Below are positions 24,348 to 35,941 of a stretch of DNA of 48,096 nt, in pieces. The position numbers and the translations under genes are program-made. This DNA comes from an uncultured Bacilli bacterium. GTDB lineage: Bacteria; Bacillota_I; Bacilli_A; RF39; UBA660. The stretch is from NCBI GenBank assembly GCA_944355255.1, contig CALVQD010000021.1, positions 1-48,096 on the forward strand, in the 5' to 3' direction. Under the pieces are notes generated by a model. The model saw only the letters and a list, made by a program, of their open reading frames with translations. It was not told the origin of the DNA and ran no database searches. Position 1 is the stretch's first letter. Each line of letters begins with the position of its first letter.

Positions 24348-25125
24348 CTTTTTCTTCTCTTTTATATTGTTTACTAATATCTCTTGTGATATTAAGAATT
24401 GGTTGAAAACGTTCTCTGTTATATATTGCATCCGCAATTGGTTTTACATAGAACAATTGATCATCTAATAAATTATTTTCTTGAAGAGAACGATAGATAG
24501 TTTGGTAAAAATTTCTGTACTCTAAATCAGAATGTCGATTTGGAATACGTAGCTCTTTTTTACGACGAGCTAATCTTTTTTCTAACTCCGTTTCTGAACA
24601 TGAAAGAATGAAAAAATATTCATCTTCATTTTGATGGATTCTTTCTCCACATATTTTTGTTTGTATAGAATGTGGTAAATCTAAGATAAAGTCATTTGAA
24701 AAGACATCTTGATCTCTATCTTTTGCAGATATTCCTTTTTGAATTAAATAACGAACGGCAGTTGATTTACCAACTCCTTTAGGACCTTCTATTACAACAC
24801 GATATGGTAAGATGTGTCTCATAATAGATTCTGTATCTTGATAGTATTCGTGATTTGTTACATCTACTAATCCTTTTTTGTTATGATTTCTTCCTTTTTT
24901 AGGAATAAAATTTTTTAAATCATTGGTTTCACTTTCTACATTTAATATAATTAATTTATGTCCTACTTTATAAAAATCAACTGTAATGTATTTATCTTCA
25001 TCTACAAAATAATAACGAAGTAGATTGTCATCTTCTTCCATTCCTAAATATGGTAGATTTTTTAAATACTGTTCAATTCCTCCACGTTCTCCAGTTCTGG
25101 TTGCAACGAATTTTTTTTGATACAT
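24331..25125 (-). CDS. P-loop kinase-like protein
   Basis: A 264-residue cytoplasmic protein. The N-terminal 100 residues are an unrecognised alpha/beta domain. The C-terminal half is a nucleoside/nucleotide-kinase-like P-loop NTPase with EGPKGVGKST (P-loop at 114-121), a DRDQD segment and an arginine-rich lid-like region ETELEKRLARRKKELR. It resembles thymidylate or deoxynucleoside kinases, but the substrate is not evident. ATG 25125 follows AAGGGGG; an earlier ATG at 25149 has no ribosome site. Confidence 0.65.
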   Translation of the reverse strand: MYQKKFVATRTGERGGIEQYLKNLPYLGMEEDDNLLRYYFVDEDKYITVDFYKVGHKLIILNVESETNDLKNFIPKKGRNHNKKGLVDVTNHEYYQDTESIMRHILPYRVVIEGPKGVGKSTAVRYLIQKGISAKDRDQDVFSNDFILDLPHSIQTKICGERIHQNEDEYFFILSCSETELEKRLARRKKELRIPNRHSDLEYRNFYQTIYRSLQENNLLDDQLFYVKPIADAIYNRERFQPILNITRDISKQYKREEKVKKRV

Positions 25126-25211
25126 GTGCAATTCCCCCTTTTTGTACATAGTATTCTAATAAAAAGTGTCTTTTTTGTCAAATTGAGATATAATGAGTTT
25201 GAGGTGATTGT

Positions 25212-25769
25212 GTGAAAAAGATTGTATTTGCAACTACGAATCAGTTAAAATTGGATATGGCAAGATATGTATTAGAGCCACTTGGTTTTGAAGTAATCGG
25301 ACAGAAGATGAAGAACTTACCAGAAATTCAAGCAGAATCAATTGAAGAAGTAGCGATTTATTCATCTCAATATGCGCATCGTGAATTAAAGTGTGCGGTT
25401 TTAAAGAATGATTCTGGATTGGTCATTCCAGCTTTGAATGGATTTCCATCTCTTTATAGTAATTATGTGGAAAAAACTTTAGGAGAAGATGGTATTTTAA
25501 GATTAATGGAAGGAATAGATGATCGAAGAGCTTATTTTTTAGATGTATTAGCTTATACAGATGAAGAAGGTAATACAAAAACATTTGAATCAAAGTCATG
25601 GGGAACGATATCTAAAAATAAAGAAGGTAATATGGGAATAGGTTATGATTTTATTTTTATTCCTGATGGACAAGAACATACTTTAGCTTGTTTTACAGAT
25701 GAGGAGAAATTACCACTCTTTAATTGTGATGCATATTCTAAATTAGGAGAATGGTTAAAAGAGAAATAA
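25212..25769 (+). CDS. Ham1/RdgB-type non-canonical purine NTP pyrophosphatase
   Basis: This family removes ITP, XTP and dITP from nucleotide pools. The 185-residue protein has the N-terminal FATTNQLKLDMARYVL (usual form TxNxxK), NDSGLVIPALNGFPS in place of the family's DDSGL and GIGYDFIFIP. It is more divergent than typical RdgB (KNDSG, no RYAG), so the substrate range may differ. Start GTG 25212 after GAGGTG, with TATAAT at 25189-25194. A long bidirectional terminator follows. Confidence 0.82.
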   Translation: MKKIVFATTNQLKLDMARYVLEPLGFEVIGQKMKNLPEIQAESIEEVAIYSSQYAHRELKCAVLKNDSGLVIPALNGFPSLYSNYVEKTLGEDGILRLMEGIDDRRAYFLDVLAYTDEEGNTKTFESKSWGTISKNKEGNMGIGYDFIFIPDGQEHTLACFTDEEKLPLFNCDAYSKLGEWLKEK

Positions 25770-25793
25770 CAATGTCTGTTATTTCTCTTTTTG
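25758..25793. terminator. Bidirectional terminator with 14-bp stem
   Basis: A perfect 14-bp inverted repeat (25758-25771 with 25777-25790) closes a 5-base loop between two convergent genes. Confidence 0.85.
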
Positions 25794-26120
25794 TATCCAT
25801 GTCATAATGATATTTATAATATATTCTTGTTCTTGTGGTGTTAATAAATGTCCTTTTTTGATATGATGCCATTTTTCTAAACACCCTCTACAACATGTTG
25901 CAGTAGCATGCTGGGCAATAAATACAGGATGTCCTTTCATGGGTGTTTGTTTGCCATCGTTTGGAATGATGGCTGGAGCAAGTCTTTTTTTAATAAAGTC
26001 TCTGGCATGACTTTCAATGGTATCCAATCCTTTTTCTTGGATATATATTTTTTCTTTCTCATGGAGATGCCATTTACTACGAAATTTTGATTTTCCTAAT
26101 CGATACCAAATATCGTTCAT
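25779..26120 (-). CDS. DUF4186 family protein
   Basis: A 113-residue cytoplasmic protein. The conserved core IIPNDGKQTPMKGHPVFIAQHATATCCRGCLEKWH matches DUF4186 in composition and spacing. The CCxxC and several His could bind a metal. Function is unknown. It is convergent with the Ham1-type gene and divergent from dusB. Confidence 0.8.
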   Translation of the reverse strand: MNDIWYRLGKSKFRSKWHLHEKEKIYIQEKGLDTIESHARDFIKKRLAPAIIPNDGKQTPMKGHPVFIAQHATATCCRGCLEKWHHIKKGHLLTPQEQEYIINIIMTWIQKEK

Positions 26121-26148
26121 ATTACCCCTTTTTTATTATAACATTTTC

Positions 26149-26178
26149 TTGGTAATTTTCCCCAATTTATGGTATGAT
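26149..26178 (+). promoter_or_regulatory. sigma-A-type promoter of dusB
   Basis: TTGGTA (26149-26154), 18 bases, TATGAT (26173-26178). Confidence 0.5.
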
Positions 26179-26237
26179 ATAACGTACTTTTATTGATATC
26201 CAATGGAATTTATATTATAATGAAAAGAGGTGGTTTT

Positions 26238-27210
26238 ATGTGGCAGATTGGTGATGTGAAGATACAAAATCAAGTTGTACTTGCTCCTATGGCAGGAGTA
26301 TGTAATAGTGCTTATCGGAAAATTGTCAAAGAAATGGGTTGTGGATTAATCTATGCGGAAATGGTTAGCGATAAAGCCATTACTTATGGAAGTAAAAAGA
26401 CCCGTGAGATGCTATTTATGGAAGAAGTAGAAAGACCAATTACCCAACAGATTTTTGGAAGTGATAAAGAATCTTTTGTTACTGCTGCCAAGTATATTTA
26501 TGAAACCATGAAACCAGATATTATCGATATTAATATGGGATGTCCTGTTCCTAAAGTTGCGGTAAAAGCACAAGCAGGAAGTGCTCTTTTGAAACACCCT
26601 GAAAAAGTAAAAGAGATTGTTAAAGCAGTAGTGGATAGTGTACCAATTCCAGTAACGGTAAAAATACGTAGTGGTTGGGATAGTGAACATATCAATGCAG
26701 TAGAAATTGCAAAAATATGTGAAGAAGCTGGTGCTAAAGCAATTGCTGTACATGGTAGAACAAGAAGCCAAGGATATTCGGGATTGGCTGATTGGAATAT
26801 TATTAAACAGGTAAAAGAAGCTGTTTCTATTCCTGTGATTGGGAATGGAGATATTAAAACTTGTTATGATGCGAAAAAGATGTTAGAAGAAACTGGTTGT
26901 GATGCAGTAATGATTGGTCGTGGTTGTCTTGGTAATCCATGGTTGATGAGAGACTGTGTGAATTATTTAGAACATGGTACAGAACCAATACCAGTTACGA
27001 TAGAAGAACGTTTTCAAATGATTGAAAAACATATGAATTATTTACTGCAAATAAAACCGGAAAATGTTGCAATCTTAGAACTTCGTACCCATGCTGCATG
27101 GTATTTAAAATATGTACCACACAGTAATCAATTAAAACAGGCATTGTTTGGGGCGAAAACAAAAGAAGAAGTATTAACATTATTAAAAGAATTTAAAAAG
27201 GAGAATGGCT

Positions 27211-27227
<17 letters not shown>
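26238..27227 (+). CDS. dusB: tRNA-dihydrouridine synthase
   Basis: An FMN-dependent enzyme that reduces uridine to dihydrouridine in tRNA. The 329 residues show [13 protein letters not shown], catalytic Cys in [25 protein letters not shown] and [11 protein letters not shown], all on the TIM barrel, then a small helical tRNA-binding domain. ATG 26238 after GAGGTGG is chosen over an upstream start. The 3' end overlaps the RDD gene by 17 bases, and lysS follows, so the set is probably one operon with a translation theme. Confidence 0.94.
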
Positions 27228-29297
<2,070 letters not shown>

Positions 29298-29311
29298 AAA
29301 GAAGGAAAATT

Positions 29312-30490
29312 ATGAAAATATTATCAGTAAACTGTGGTAGTTCATCTTTAAAGTTTCAAGCTTATGAAATGCCTGAAGAAAAAGTATTAATTCAAGGTAC
29401 ATTTGAACGTATTGGAATTGACGGAGGATTTTATACATTAAAATTAAATGGTGAAAAGATTAAAAAAGAAGTAGATTTACCAAATCATGAAGTAGCTGTA
29501 CAAATTTTAGTACAAGAATTATTAGATCGTCATATTGTAGAATCTCTAGATGAGATTAAAGGAATTGGACATCGTACAGTACATGGTGGAGATAAATTTA
29601 ATTCAAGTGTATTAATCGATGAAGAAGTGATGGAAAAATTACAAGAATTAATTCCACTTGCACCACTTCATAACCCGGCTGGAATTACAGGAATTCGTGC
29701 TTTTGAAAAAATGATTCCAAATGCAAAGGCAGTAGCTGTATTTGATACGGCATTCCATCAAACAATGCCAAAAGAAAATTATTTATATTCAGTACCAGTG
29801 GAATGGTATGAGAAATACGGAGTACGTAAATATGGATTCCATGGAACAAGTCATAAGTATGTATCACAACGTATGAATGAAATTTTAGGTAGAACAGATA
29901 CAAAGATTATTACTTGTCATATTGGTAGTGGAGGAAGTATTAGTGCTGTATTAAATGGAAAATGTATTGATACTTCTATGGGATTTACACCAAATGCTGG
30001 TATTATGATGGGAACACGTTCTGGAGATATTGATTATTCAATGATTCCATATGTTATGGAAAAATCTGGAATGTCTTTACAAGAAGTAGATAATATTTTA
30101 AATAAACAAAGTGGACTTTGTGGAATTAGTAAAGGAAAAAGCGATGCAAGAGATATTGAAGCTGGTATGGAAGCTGGAGATGAATTATGTCTTCTTGCGC
30201 AAAAAATGTATGTAAAACGTGTTGTTGAATATATCGCAAAATACTATGTATTATTAGATGGATGTGATGCGATTGTATTTACTGCAGGACTTGGTGAAAA
30301 CTCTAGTTTAACAAGAAAACAAATTATGGATTCTCTACATGCACTTGGTGTAAAAGTAGATGAAAAAGAAAATGATATGCGTGGAGAAGAAAAGATGGTA
30401 AGTGCACCTGATTCTAGTATTCCATGTTATGTGATTCCAACTGATGAAGAAGTTATGATTGCTAGAGATACTTATGAATTAATTAAATAA
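29312..30490 (+). CDS. ackA: Acetate kinase
   Basis: It makes ATP and acetate from acetyl phosphate and ADP, the last step of acetate fermentation. The 392 residues show VNCGSSSLKF at the N-terminus, GHRTVHGG, FDTAFHQTMP, YGFHGTSHKYV, and GSGGSISAV of the ASKHA fold. No pta lies next to it. It ends at a strong terminator. Confidence 0.97.
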   Translation: MKILSVNCGSSSLKFQAYEMPEEKVLIQGTFERIGIDGGFYTLKLNGEKIKKEVDLPNHEVAVQILVQELLDRHIVESLDEIKGIGHRTVHGGDKFNSSVLIDEEVMEKLQELIPLAPLHNPAGITGIRAFEKMIPNAKAVAVFDTAFHQTMPKENYLYSVPVEWYEKYGVRKYGFHGTSHKYVSQRMNEILGRTDTKIITCHIGSGGSISAVLNGKCIDTSMGFTPNAGIMMGTRSGDIDYSMIPYVMEKSGMSLQEVDNILNKQSGLCGISKGKSDARDIEAGMEAGDELCLLAQKMYVKRVVEYIAKYYVLLDGCDAIVFTAGLGENSSLTRKQIMDSLHALGVKVDEKENDMRGEEKMVSAPDSSIPCYVIPTDEEVMIARDTYELIK

Positions 30491-30513
30491 AGACTTGTAA
30501 TACAAGTCTTTTC
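30489..30513 (+). terminator. Intrinsic terminator after ackA
   Basis: AAAGACTTG and CAAGTCTTT arms around a 5-base loop with a short T tail. Confidence 0.8.
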
Positions 30514-30542
30514 TTGACACTAAAAATAATATCATTTAAAAT
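30514..30542 (+). promoter_or_regulatory. sigma-A-type promoter of the DHH phosphoesterase gene
   Basis: TTGACA (30514-30519), 17 bases, TAAAAT (30537-30542); a near-consensus promoter directly behind the ackA terminator. Confidence 0.75.
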
Positions 30543-30565
30543 GGGATATAGAGAAGAGTGAAATT

Positions 30566-31534
30566 ATGTTTAAGAGGTCTATTTATCAAAAAATATATAA
30601 GAAAATTAAGAAATATCAAACGATTGTAATTGCTAGACATGTAGGACCAGACCCTGATGCATTAGGTTCTTCTTTGGGCTTAAAACAAGCAATATTAAAT
30701 ACATTTCCTAATAAAAACGTATATACAGTTGGATGCCCTGCAAGTAAATTTCGTTATCTAGGAACATTAGATAATTTTTCTGAAGAAATGTATCAAAATA
30801 GTTTACTGATAGTATTAGATACTCCTGATGCGAAACGAGTAGATGGAGTAAATCCACATAAGTTTCAAGATAGTATTAAAATCGATCATCATCCATATGT
30901 CGAAACATTTTGTCAGTTAGAATGGATAGATGAGAATTATAGTAGTGCATCAGAAATGATTATGGAACTTATATTTTACTCTAAATTAAAAATGAGTTTA
31001 GATGTTGCAGAAAAGTTATATGTTGGACTTGTTGCTGATACAGATCGTTTTATGTTTAAAACTTCAACAGCACGTACTTTTCAAAATGTATCTAAACTAT
31101 TAACAGAAACTCATTTAGATATAACAAAATTATATCCATATTTATATACAAGACCATTAAAGGAGATTCAATTTCAAGGATATTTGGCAAGGCATTTAAC
31201 AGTTACTGAAAATGGTTTTGGATATGTAAAATTGCCACAAGAAATATTAGATGAAGAACATGTCGATGCTGCAACTGCTGGTAATGCAATTAATAATTTC
31301 AATTTTATTGATGAGATTGTAGCTTGGGGATTTTTCTCTTTTGATAAGACAACTGGGTTAATACGTGGAAGTCTACGTTCAAGGGGACCTGTGATTAACG
31401 AAGTTGCCCAAGAATTCGGTGGTGGTGGACATGCTATGGCGAGTGGATGTCGATTACAGAGTTTTGAAGAAGTAGATGATATGGTTCAAAAATTAGATGC
31501 TGTGTGTAAAGAATATAAAGAAACTGGTAAATAG
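30566..31534 (+). CDS. nrnA: DHH/DHHA1 phosphoesterase, NrnA type
   Basis: A 322-residue cytoplasmic phosphoesterase of the oligoribonuclease/pAp-phosphatase type. The metal-binding motifs are visible: RHVGPDPDALGSS (34-46), DTPD, DHH in KIDHHPY, and VADTDRF. The C-terminal DHHA1 domain ends with GGGGHAMASGC. NrnA-type enzymes degrade short RNAs and 3',5'-pAp; related DHH proteins cleave cyclic dinucleotides. No membrane or PAS domain is present, which argues against GdpP. Confidence 0.88.
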   Translation: MFKRSIYQKIYKKIKKYQTIVIARHVGPDPDALGSSLGLKQAILNTFPNKNVYTVGCPASKFRYLGTLDNFSEEMYQNSLLIVLDTPDAKRVDGVNPHKFQDSIKIDHHPYVETFCQLEWIDENYSSASEMIMELIFYSKLKMSLDVAEKLYVGLVADTDRFMFKTSTARTFQNVSKLLTETHLDITKLYPYLYTRPLKEIQFQGYLARHLTVTENGFGYVKLPQEILDEEHVDAATAGNAINNFNFIDEIVAWGFFSFDKTTGLIRGSLRSRGPVINEVAQEFGGGGHAMASGCRLQSFEEVDDMVQKLDAVCKEYKETGK

Positions 31535-31545
31535 TTTCTTTTTTA
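31517..31545 (+). terminator. Intrinsic terminator after the DHH gene
   Basis: AAAGAAACT and AGTTTCTTT arms (31517-31525, 31533-31541) with a T run. Confidence 0.75.
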
Positions 31546-31591
31546 ATACTTTGTTTTATAGATCTAAAATGTTATAAATAACGATTATGAC

Positions 31592-31620
31592 TTGCAAAAC
31601 AATGATAAATCCGTTATAAT
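31592..31620 (+). promoter_or_regulatory. sigma-A-type promoter
   Basis: TTGCAA (31592-31597), 17 bases, TATAAT (31615-31620), before the hypothetical gene at 31643. Confidence 0.6.
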
Positions 31621-31642
31621 AACCTGTTAAGAGGTGGCTTAT

Positions 31643-32116
31643 ATGAACGAGAAAGAAAAGAAAGCAATGATTCGTGAACCAAAAGTTGTTGTAGAGAAGG
31701 TATCTGAAAGTGCAATCCGAGAAAAAGTAACATCTCCTGTTATGGCGGAGCAGGCTCTTTCTTATATGACAAAAATCACACAACAACAATTACAAGATTT
31801 TGGGTATTATTTTGTAAAAAAATATGAAAAAAAAGATGGTTATACGAAAGTTGTGTCAAAAATCGAGTTAAAGCAATATCATCCAGAAACAATTCAATAT
31901 GGAAAAAATGGGAGAAAATATATTCCTCTTCCTGATGAATTTTTATTAACGGAAGAGGAAGCAGTGAGAGGAGAAGGGAACCCAAGATTATATCAAAGTG
32001 ATTCTTTTCAAAAAGCTGCTACTTATATTTTATATCAAATTTACTACGGAAATATTACTCCATATGGATATACTTATGATAAAGCAAAACAACGTGTAAA
32101 AAAATTAGAAATGTAA
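31643..32116 (+). CDS. Hypothetical cytoplasmic protein, 157 aa
   Basis: I do not recognise this protein. It is soluble and charged. A helical N-terminal part (Glu/Lys-rich, 1-60) precedes an alpha/beta part with several Tyr-rich stretches (YITPYGYTYDKAKQ near the end). No metal or nucleotide motif is visible. It has its own promoter, a good ribosome site (AAGAGGTGG) before ATG 31643 and a terminator behind it, so it is very likely a real single-gene unit. Confidence 0.7.
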   Translation: MNEKEKKAMIREPKVVVEKVSESAIREKVTSPVMAEQALSYMTKITQQQLQDFGYYFVKKYEKKDGYTKVVSKIELKQYHPETIQYGKNGRKYIPLPDEFLLTEEEAVRGEGNPRLYQSDSFQKAATYILYQIYYGNITPYGYTYDKAKQRVKKLEM

Positions 32117-32120
32117 AAGA

Positions 32121-32157
32121 AAACTAGGAAATTATTTTTCGTTTCCTAGTTTTTATA
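32121..32157. terminator. Bidirectional terminator
   Basis: An 11-bp perfect stem (32121-32131 with 32142-32152) with T on the + side, between convergent genes. Confidence 0.8.
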
Positions 32158-33012
32158 TGCACTTACATGTAATGTGTCCAAATCTACAATGATTGTTTCT
32201 TTTTCTGTAGAATAGATTTTCGCATCATTTTTGAATTTTTTGATTCGACTTAAATATGTAGAGGTATTTCTAATATAATCTTCGGAATTGGTAGTGATTG
32301 TAATTTGTGGTAGTAGTTCTTTTAGTGTTTGATCTGTATTACAATTATCTAATCCATGATGTGCTGATTTATAAATATCAACATTTTGAATTTGTTTCGC
32401 TATCTCATAATTACAACACACTAAATCTTTCTCTTCTATTTCATAATCCGTTAGATCACTTGCTAGATATATTTTTTTATCTTGATAAGTGAGTAAGATT
32501 CCACAACTATTATAATTTTCGCTAATTTTATATTGGTGATAATAGGGGTGGGTCGCATCATCAAAAATTGTTTTTAATTTATTATCAGTATTATATAAAT
32601 GAAGTTCTATTTGATTCCAAGAAATAGTTTTGAATGTCTTAGTAATCTCTACGAGGTTACTTTTTTCTTGTATTTTTTTACAAATTTTATGATAGTAATT
32701 CATCTCATTGGCACGATAATTCTCATCTGAAATTTGTCCGGTTGCGGTTTTACCGTCCAAACCACTATATGGTTTTATATATACAGTTTGAATTGGAATA
32801 AAATTTAATAATTCTTCTAAACTTCCATAGTGATCACGATGAAAATGAGTAATGACAATGAAATCTAATGATGAGATACTCCTTTCTTTTAAGTATGTTT
32901 TAATTTCTTCTTTTTGGTTTTCATATCCAGTATCAATGAGTGCGAATGATTGGTCTTGTTCTAATAAAATGATGTCACTCCATACTGTTTTTAAAAAATG
33001 GATTCGTTTCAT
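32146..33012 (-). CDS. Metallo-beta-lactamase-fold hydrolase
   Basis: A 288-residue cytoplasmic hydrolase. It shows the metal-binding HFHRDH at about 56-61, ALIDTGY before it, ASDLTDYE and a later SAHHG, the order seen in ComEC-like/competence-type MBL domains. There are no membrane segments, so it is not a full ComEC. The substrate is unknown. It is a minus-strand single gene that ends at the shared terminator. Confidence 0.8.
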   Translation of the reverse strand: MKRIHFLKTVWSDIILLEQDQSFALIDTGYENQKEEIKTYLKERSISSLDFIVITHFHRDHYGSLEELLNFIPIQTVYIKPYSGLDGKTATGQISDENYRANEMNYYHKICKKIQEKSNLVEITKTFKTISWNQIELHLYNTDNKLKTIFDDATHPYYHQYKISENYNSCGILLTYQDKKIYLASDLTDYEIEEKDLVCCNYEIAKQIQNVDIYKSAHHGLDNCNTDQTLKELLPQITITTNSEDYIRNTSTYLSRIKKFKNDAKIYSTEKETIIVDLDTLHVSAYKN

Positions 33013-33199
33013 ATCTTTATTCTAACATGTTTTTTTGAACTAATATTGCTTACTTTAAAAAATTTACTTTTTATTGACAATAACTAAAAGAAATATTTGG
33101 TAACAGAGAGTGATTCATTCGCTTTATAATGACGAAATTGGTGCTTTTTCTTTTCATAAAAACATGTTATAATGATATATGAATGATAGGAGCGATGTT

Positions 33200-34301
33200 A
33201 TGGAAATTTATGAAATCACAAATTACTATCAGGATTTTAAAAAGAGAATATTAGATTTATGGAGGTCGCTTTGAAGCAAATCATACGATTGATAGAATAA
33301 AAGCATTAGAAGAAAAAACAATGGAACCTCATTTTTGGGATGACCGAAAGAAGAGCCAAGCTGTTTTTGATGAATTGAATACTTTGAAAAAAAATGATCA
33401 AGCAGTATCTCAACTAAAAAAAGAAATCGAAGATAATATAGAAATGATTCAATTATTAAAAGAGAATCCGGATACTGAGTTGCAAGAAATGTTAAGTACT
33501 TCTGTATTAGAGATGAAAGAACAACTTGAATCATTAGAAATTACTTTATTATTAGATGGAAAATATGATAGTTTGGGGGCAATTTTAGAAATTCATTCAG
33601 GTGCAGGTGGAACAGAAGCCTGTGATTGGGCGAATATGCTTTACCGCATGTATACAAGATGGTGTGAACAACATGGCTTTCATTTGGAAGAAGTGGACTT
33701 GGAACACGGAGATGAAGCTGGTATTAAAAGTGTAACTGCTTTGATTACGGGAATGAATGTCTTTGGATATTTAAAAAGCGAACGTGGTGTTCATCGTTTG
33801 GTCCGTATTTCTCCTTTTGATTCTAATAGTAGGCGTCATACGTCTTTTGCTTCTGTAGAAGTTACTCCGTTATTCGATGGAAATGATGTAGATATTGAAA
33901 TCAAAGATTCTGATTTAAAAATTGATGTGTATCGTTCTAGTGGTGCAGGTGGACAACATGTTAATAAAACAGAAAGTGCAGTTAGAATTACACATCTTCC
34001 AACTGGAATCGTTGTTACTTGTCAAAACGAAAGAAGTCAGATACAAAATCGTGAACGGGCAATGGAAGTATTAAAGAATAAACTATATCAATTAGAACTT
34101 GCAAAAAGGGAAGAACAAATGCAAGAGATGAAGGGTGATATGAAAAAGATTGATTTTGGTAGTCAAATCCGAAGTTATGTCATGCATCCATATAGTTTAG
34201 TAAAAGATCATCGAACGAATGTAGAAAATACAAATGTAGAAGCAGTATTAGATGGAAGTTTAGATTTATTTATTAATGCTTACTTGAAGAAAGGGGAATA
34301 A
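33200..34301 (+). CDS. prfB: Peptide chain release factor 2, with programmed +1 frameshift
   Basis: RF2 ends translation at UGA and UAA. The gene is split in two frames. ATG 33200 opens 24 codons that end CTT TGA (TGA at 33272-33274), with GGAGG at 33261-33265 placed to drive +1 slippage. Translation resumes at GAA 33273 and runs to 34301, giving 366 residues. The stop-reading motif SPF is in RISPFDSN and the catalytic GGQ in GAGGQHVNKTES. This is the known autoregulatory RF2 switch: low RF2 favours frameshifting. yitT-type and ftsEX genes follow closely. Confidence 0.96.
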
Positions 34302-34304
34302 ATT

Positions 34305-35186
34305 ATGTTGTTTCACAAAAAGAAATTATTTGATGAAAACATTATTAAAAATATTTATAAGAAAGACCGATTTGTACGATATGTACAATTTCTAGTTGGT
34401 TCCCTTTTGGTAGCACTGGCATTTAATCTTTTCATTTTACCAAATCAAATTACTTATGGAATGAGTGGAATTGGAGTTATTTTAAATTCCTTATTTGGAT
34501 TAGATCCATCTATGGTAATTTTGATTGGATCTGGTATCTTATTAGTTATGAGTTATTTCTTGTTGGGAAAAGAAAAGACAATGAATTCTATATTAGGTTC
34601 TATTGTGGTTCCTATTTTAATGAAGATAACAGAGTTTGTTCCAGAGTATATTGTAATAGAAACGACAGATCCTTTTGTATTAGTGTTATTTGGTGCTGTA
34701 ATTACTGGATTTGGTATGGGGCTTGTTTTTAAAGCTGGATATACTACTGGTGGAACAGATATATTAAATCAGATCGTTGCTAAATATGCACATATGTCTG
34801 TTGGAAATGCAATGTATTTTACAGATGGATTAATTGTTTGTAGTTCGTTCTTCTTCTTTGGAGCGAGTACGATGCTTTATTCAATGATTTCTCTTTATAT
34901 TATTAGTATTATGACAGATAAAGTTGTTCTTGGTATTTCTAATGCCAAAGCATTTTATATTATTACCGAGCATGAAACTGCTGTGAAGAAGTTTATTATG
35001 GAGCATTTATCTCATGGTGTAACTGTTTTAGATGGTAGAGGTGGTTTTACTGGAAATCATCAAAAAGTAATTATGTGTATTATTCCTACCAAAGAATATT
35101 TTGTAGCGAAAGAAGGAATTCGTGAAATTGATAGTAATGCTTTTTTCCTTGTAACAGATGCTTATGAAGTAAATGGAGGAGAATAG
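34305..35186 (+). CDS. YitT family membrane protein (DUF161/DUF2179)
   Basis: A 293-residue protein with about five to six membrane segments and the family pattern NQITYGMSGIGVI and GFGMGLVFKAGYTTGGTDIL. It ends in a soluble DUF2179-type domain (about 210-293, GVTVLDGRGGFTG...). The physiological role of this family is unsettled. It starts four bases after the prfB stop and is probably co-transcribed with it. Confidence 0.87.
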   Translation: MLFHKKKLFDENIIKNIYKKDRFVRYVQFLVGSLLVALAFNLFILPNQITYGMSGIGVILNSLFGLDPSMVILIGSGILLVMSYFLLGKEKTMNSILGSIVVPILMKITEFVPEYIVIETTDPFVLVLFGAVITGFGMGLVFKAGYTTGGTDILNQIVAKYAHMSVGNAMYFTDGLIVCSSFFFFGASTMLYSMISLYIISIMTDKVVLGISNAKAFYIITEHETAVKKFIMEHLSHGVTVLDGRGGFTGNHQKVIMCIIPTKEYFVAKEGIREIDSNAFFLVTDAYEVNGGE

Positions 35187-35245
35187 AAAATTTTGGAAGT
35201 AAGAAATTTCCAAAAGGATAGTATAATGAAAGATGGGTGGTTATG

Positions 35246-35941
35246 ATGGATTTAATTCGTATGAAGAATGTAAAAAAGAAGTATCGTAATGGTGTGACTG
35301 CTATCTATGACTTGAATCTAAAAATTAAAAAGGGTGAATTTGTCTTTGTAATTGGATCTACAGGTTGTGGAAAGTCAACACTAATTAAAATGCTTTATCG
35401 TGAAGAAAAACCAACAAGTGGACAAATTATTGTTGGAGGATTGGATGTAGGAAAGTTAAGAAATAGTAAGGTATATAAATTACGTCGTAAACTGGGAGTT
35501 GTATTCCAAGACTTTAAATTATTACCAAAGAAAACAGTATATGAAAATGTTGCTTTCTCTTTAGAAATATTTGGACTTCCAAAAGATGAGATTTATTCGA
35601 AAGTAGTAAAAGTACTTGATTTAGTTGGATTAAAGAATAAAGCAAAGAATTATCCAAATCAATTATCAGGTGGAGAACAACAACGTGTAGCTATTGCTAG
35701 AGCAATTGTAAATGGCCCTAAGCTATTGATCTGTGATGAGCCAACAGGTAACTTAGATGAGGCAACAAGTATGGAAATTATGAATGTATTAGATGCGATT
35801 AATAAAATGGGAACAACGATTATTATGGTAACACATGATACAGAAATCGTAAATAAAATGAAGAAAAGAGTCATTTTATTGGATGCAGGTCGTGTTTTGA
35901 AAGACTATAAGGAGGGAACATATACACATGAAGGCGTTTAG
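35246..35941 (+). CDS. ftsE: Cell division ATP-binding protein FtsE
   Basis: The ATPase of the FtsEX complex that controls peptidoglycan hydrolases from inside the cell. The 231 residues show Walker A GSTGCGKST, Q-loop VFQDFKLL, signature LSGGEQQRVAIARA, Walker B LLICDEPTGNLD and the H-loop THD. Two starts are possible (35243 and 35246). It overlaps ftsX by 14 bases. TATAAT at 35222-35227 lies just upstream. Confidence 0.95.
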   Translation: MDLIRMKNVKKKYRNGVTAIYDLNLKIKKGEFVFVIGSTGCGKSTLIKMLYREEKPTSGQIIVGGLDVGKLRNSKVYKLRRKLGVVFQDFKLLPKKTVYENVAFSLEIFGLPKDEIYSKVVKVLDLVGLKNKAKNYPNQLSGGEQQRVAIARAIVNGPKLLICDEPTGNLDEATSMEIMNVLDAINKMGTTIIMVTHDTEIVNKMKKRVILLDAGRVLKDYKEGTYTHEGV

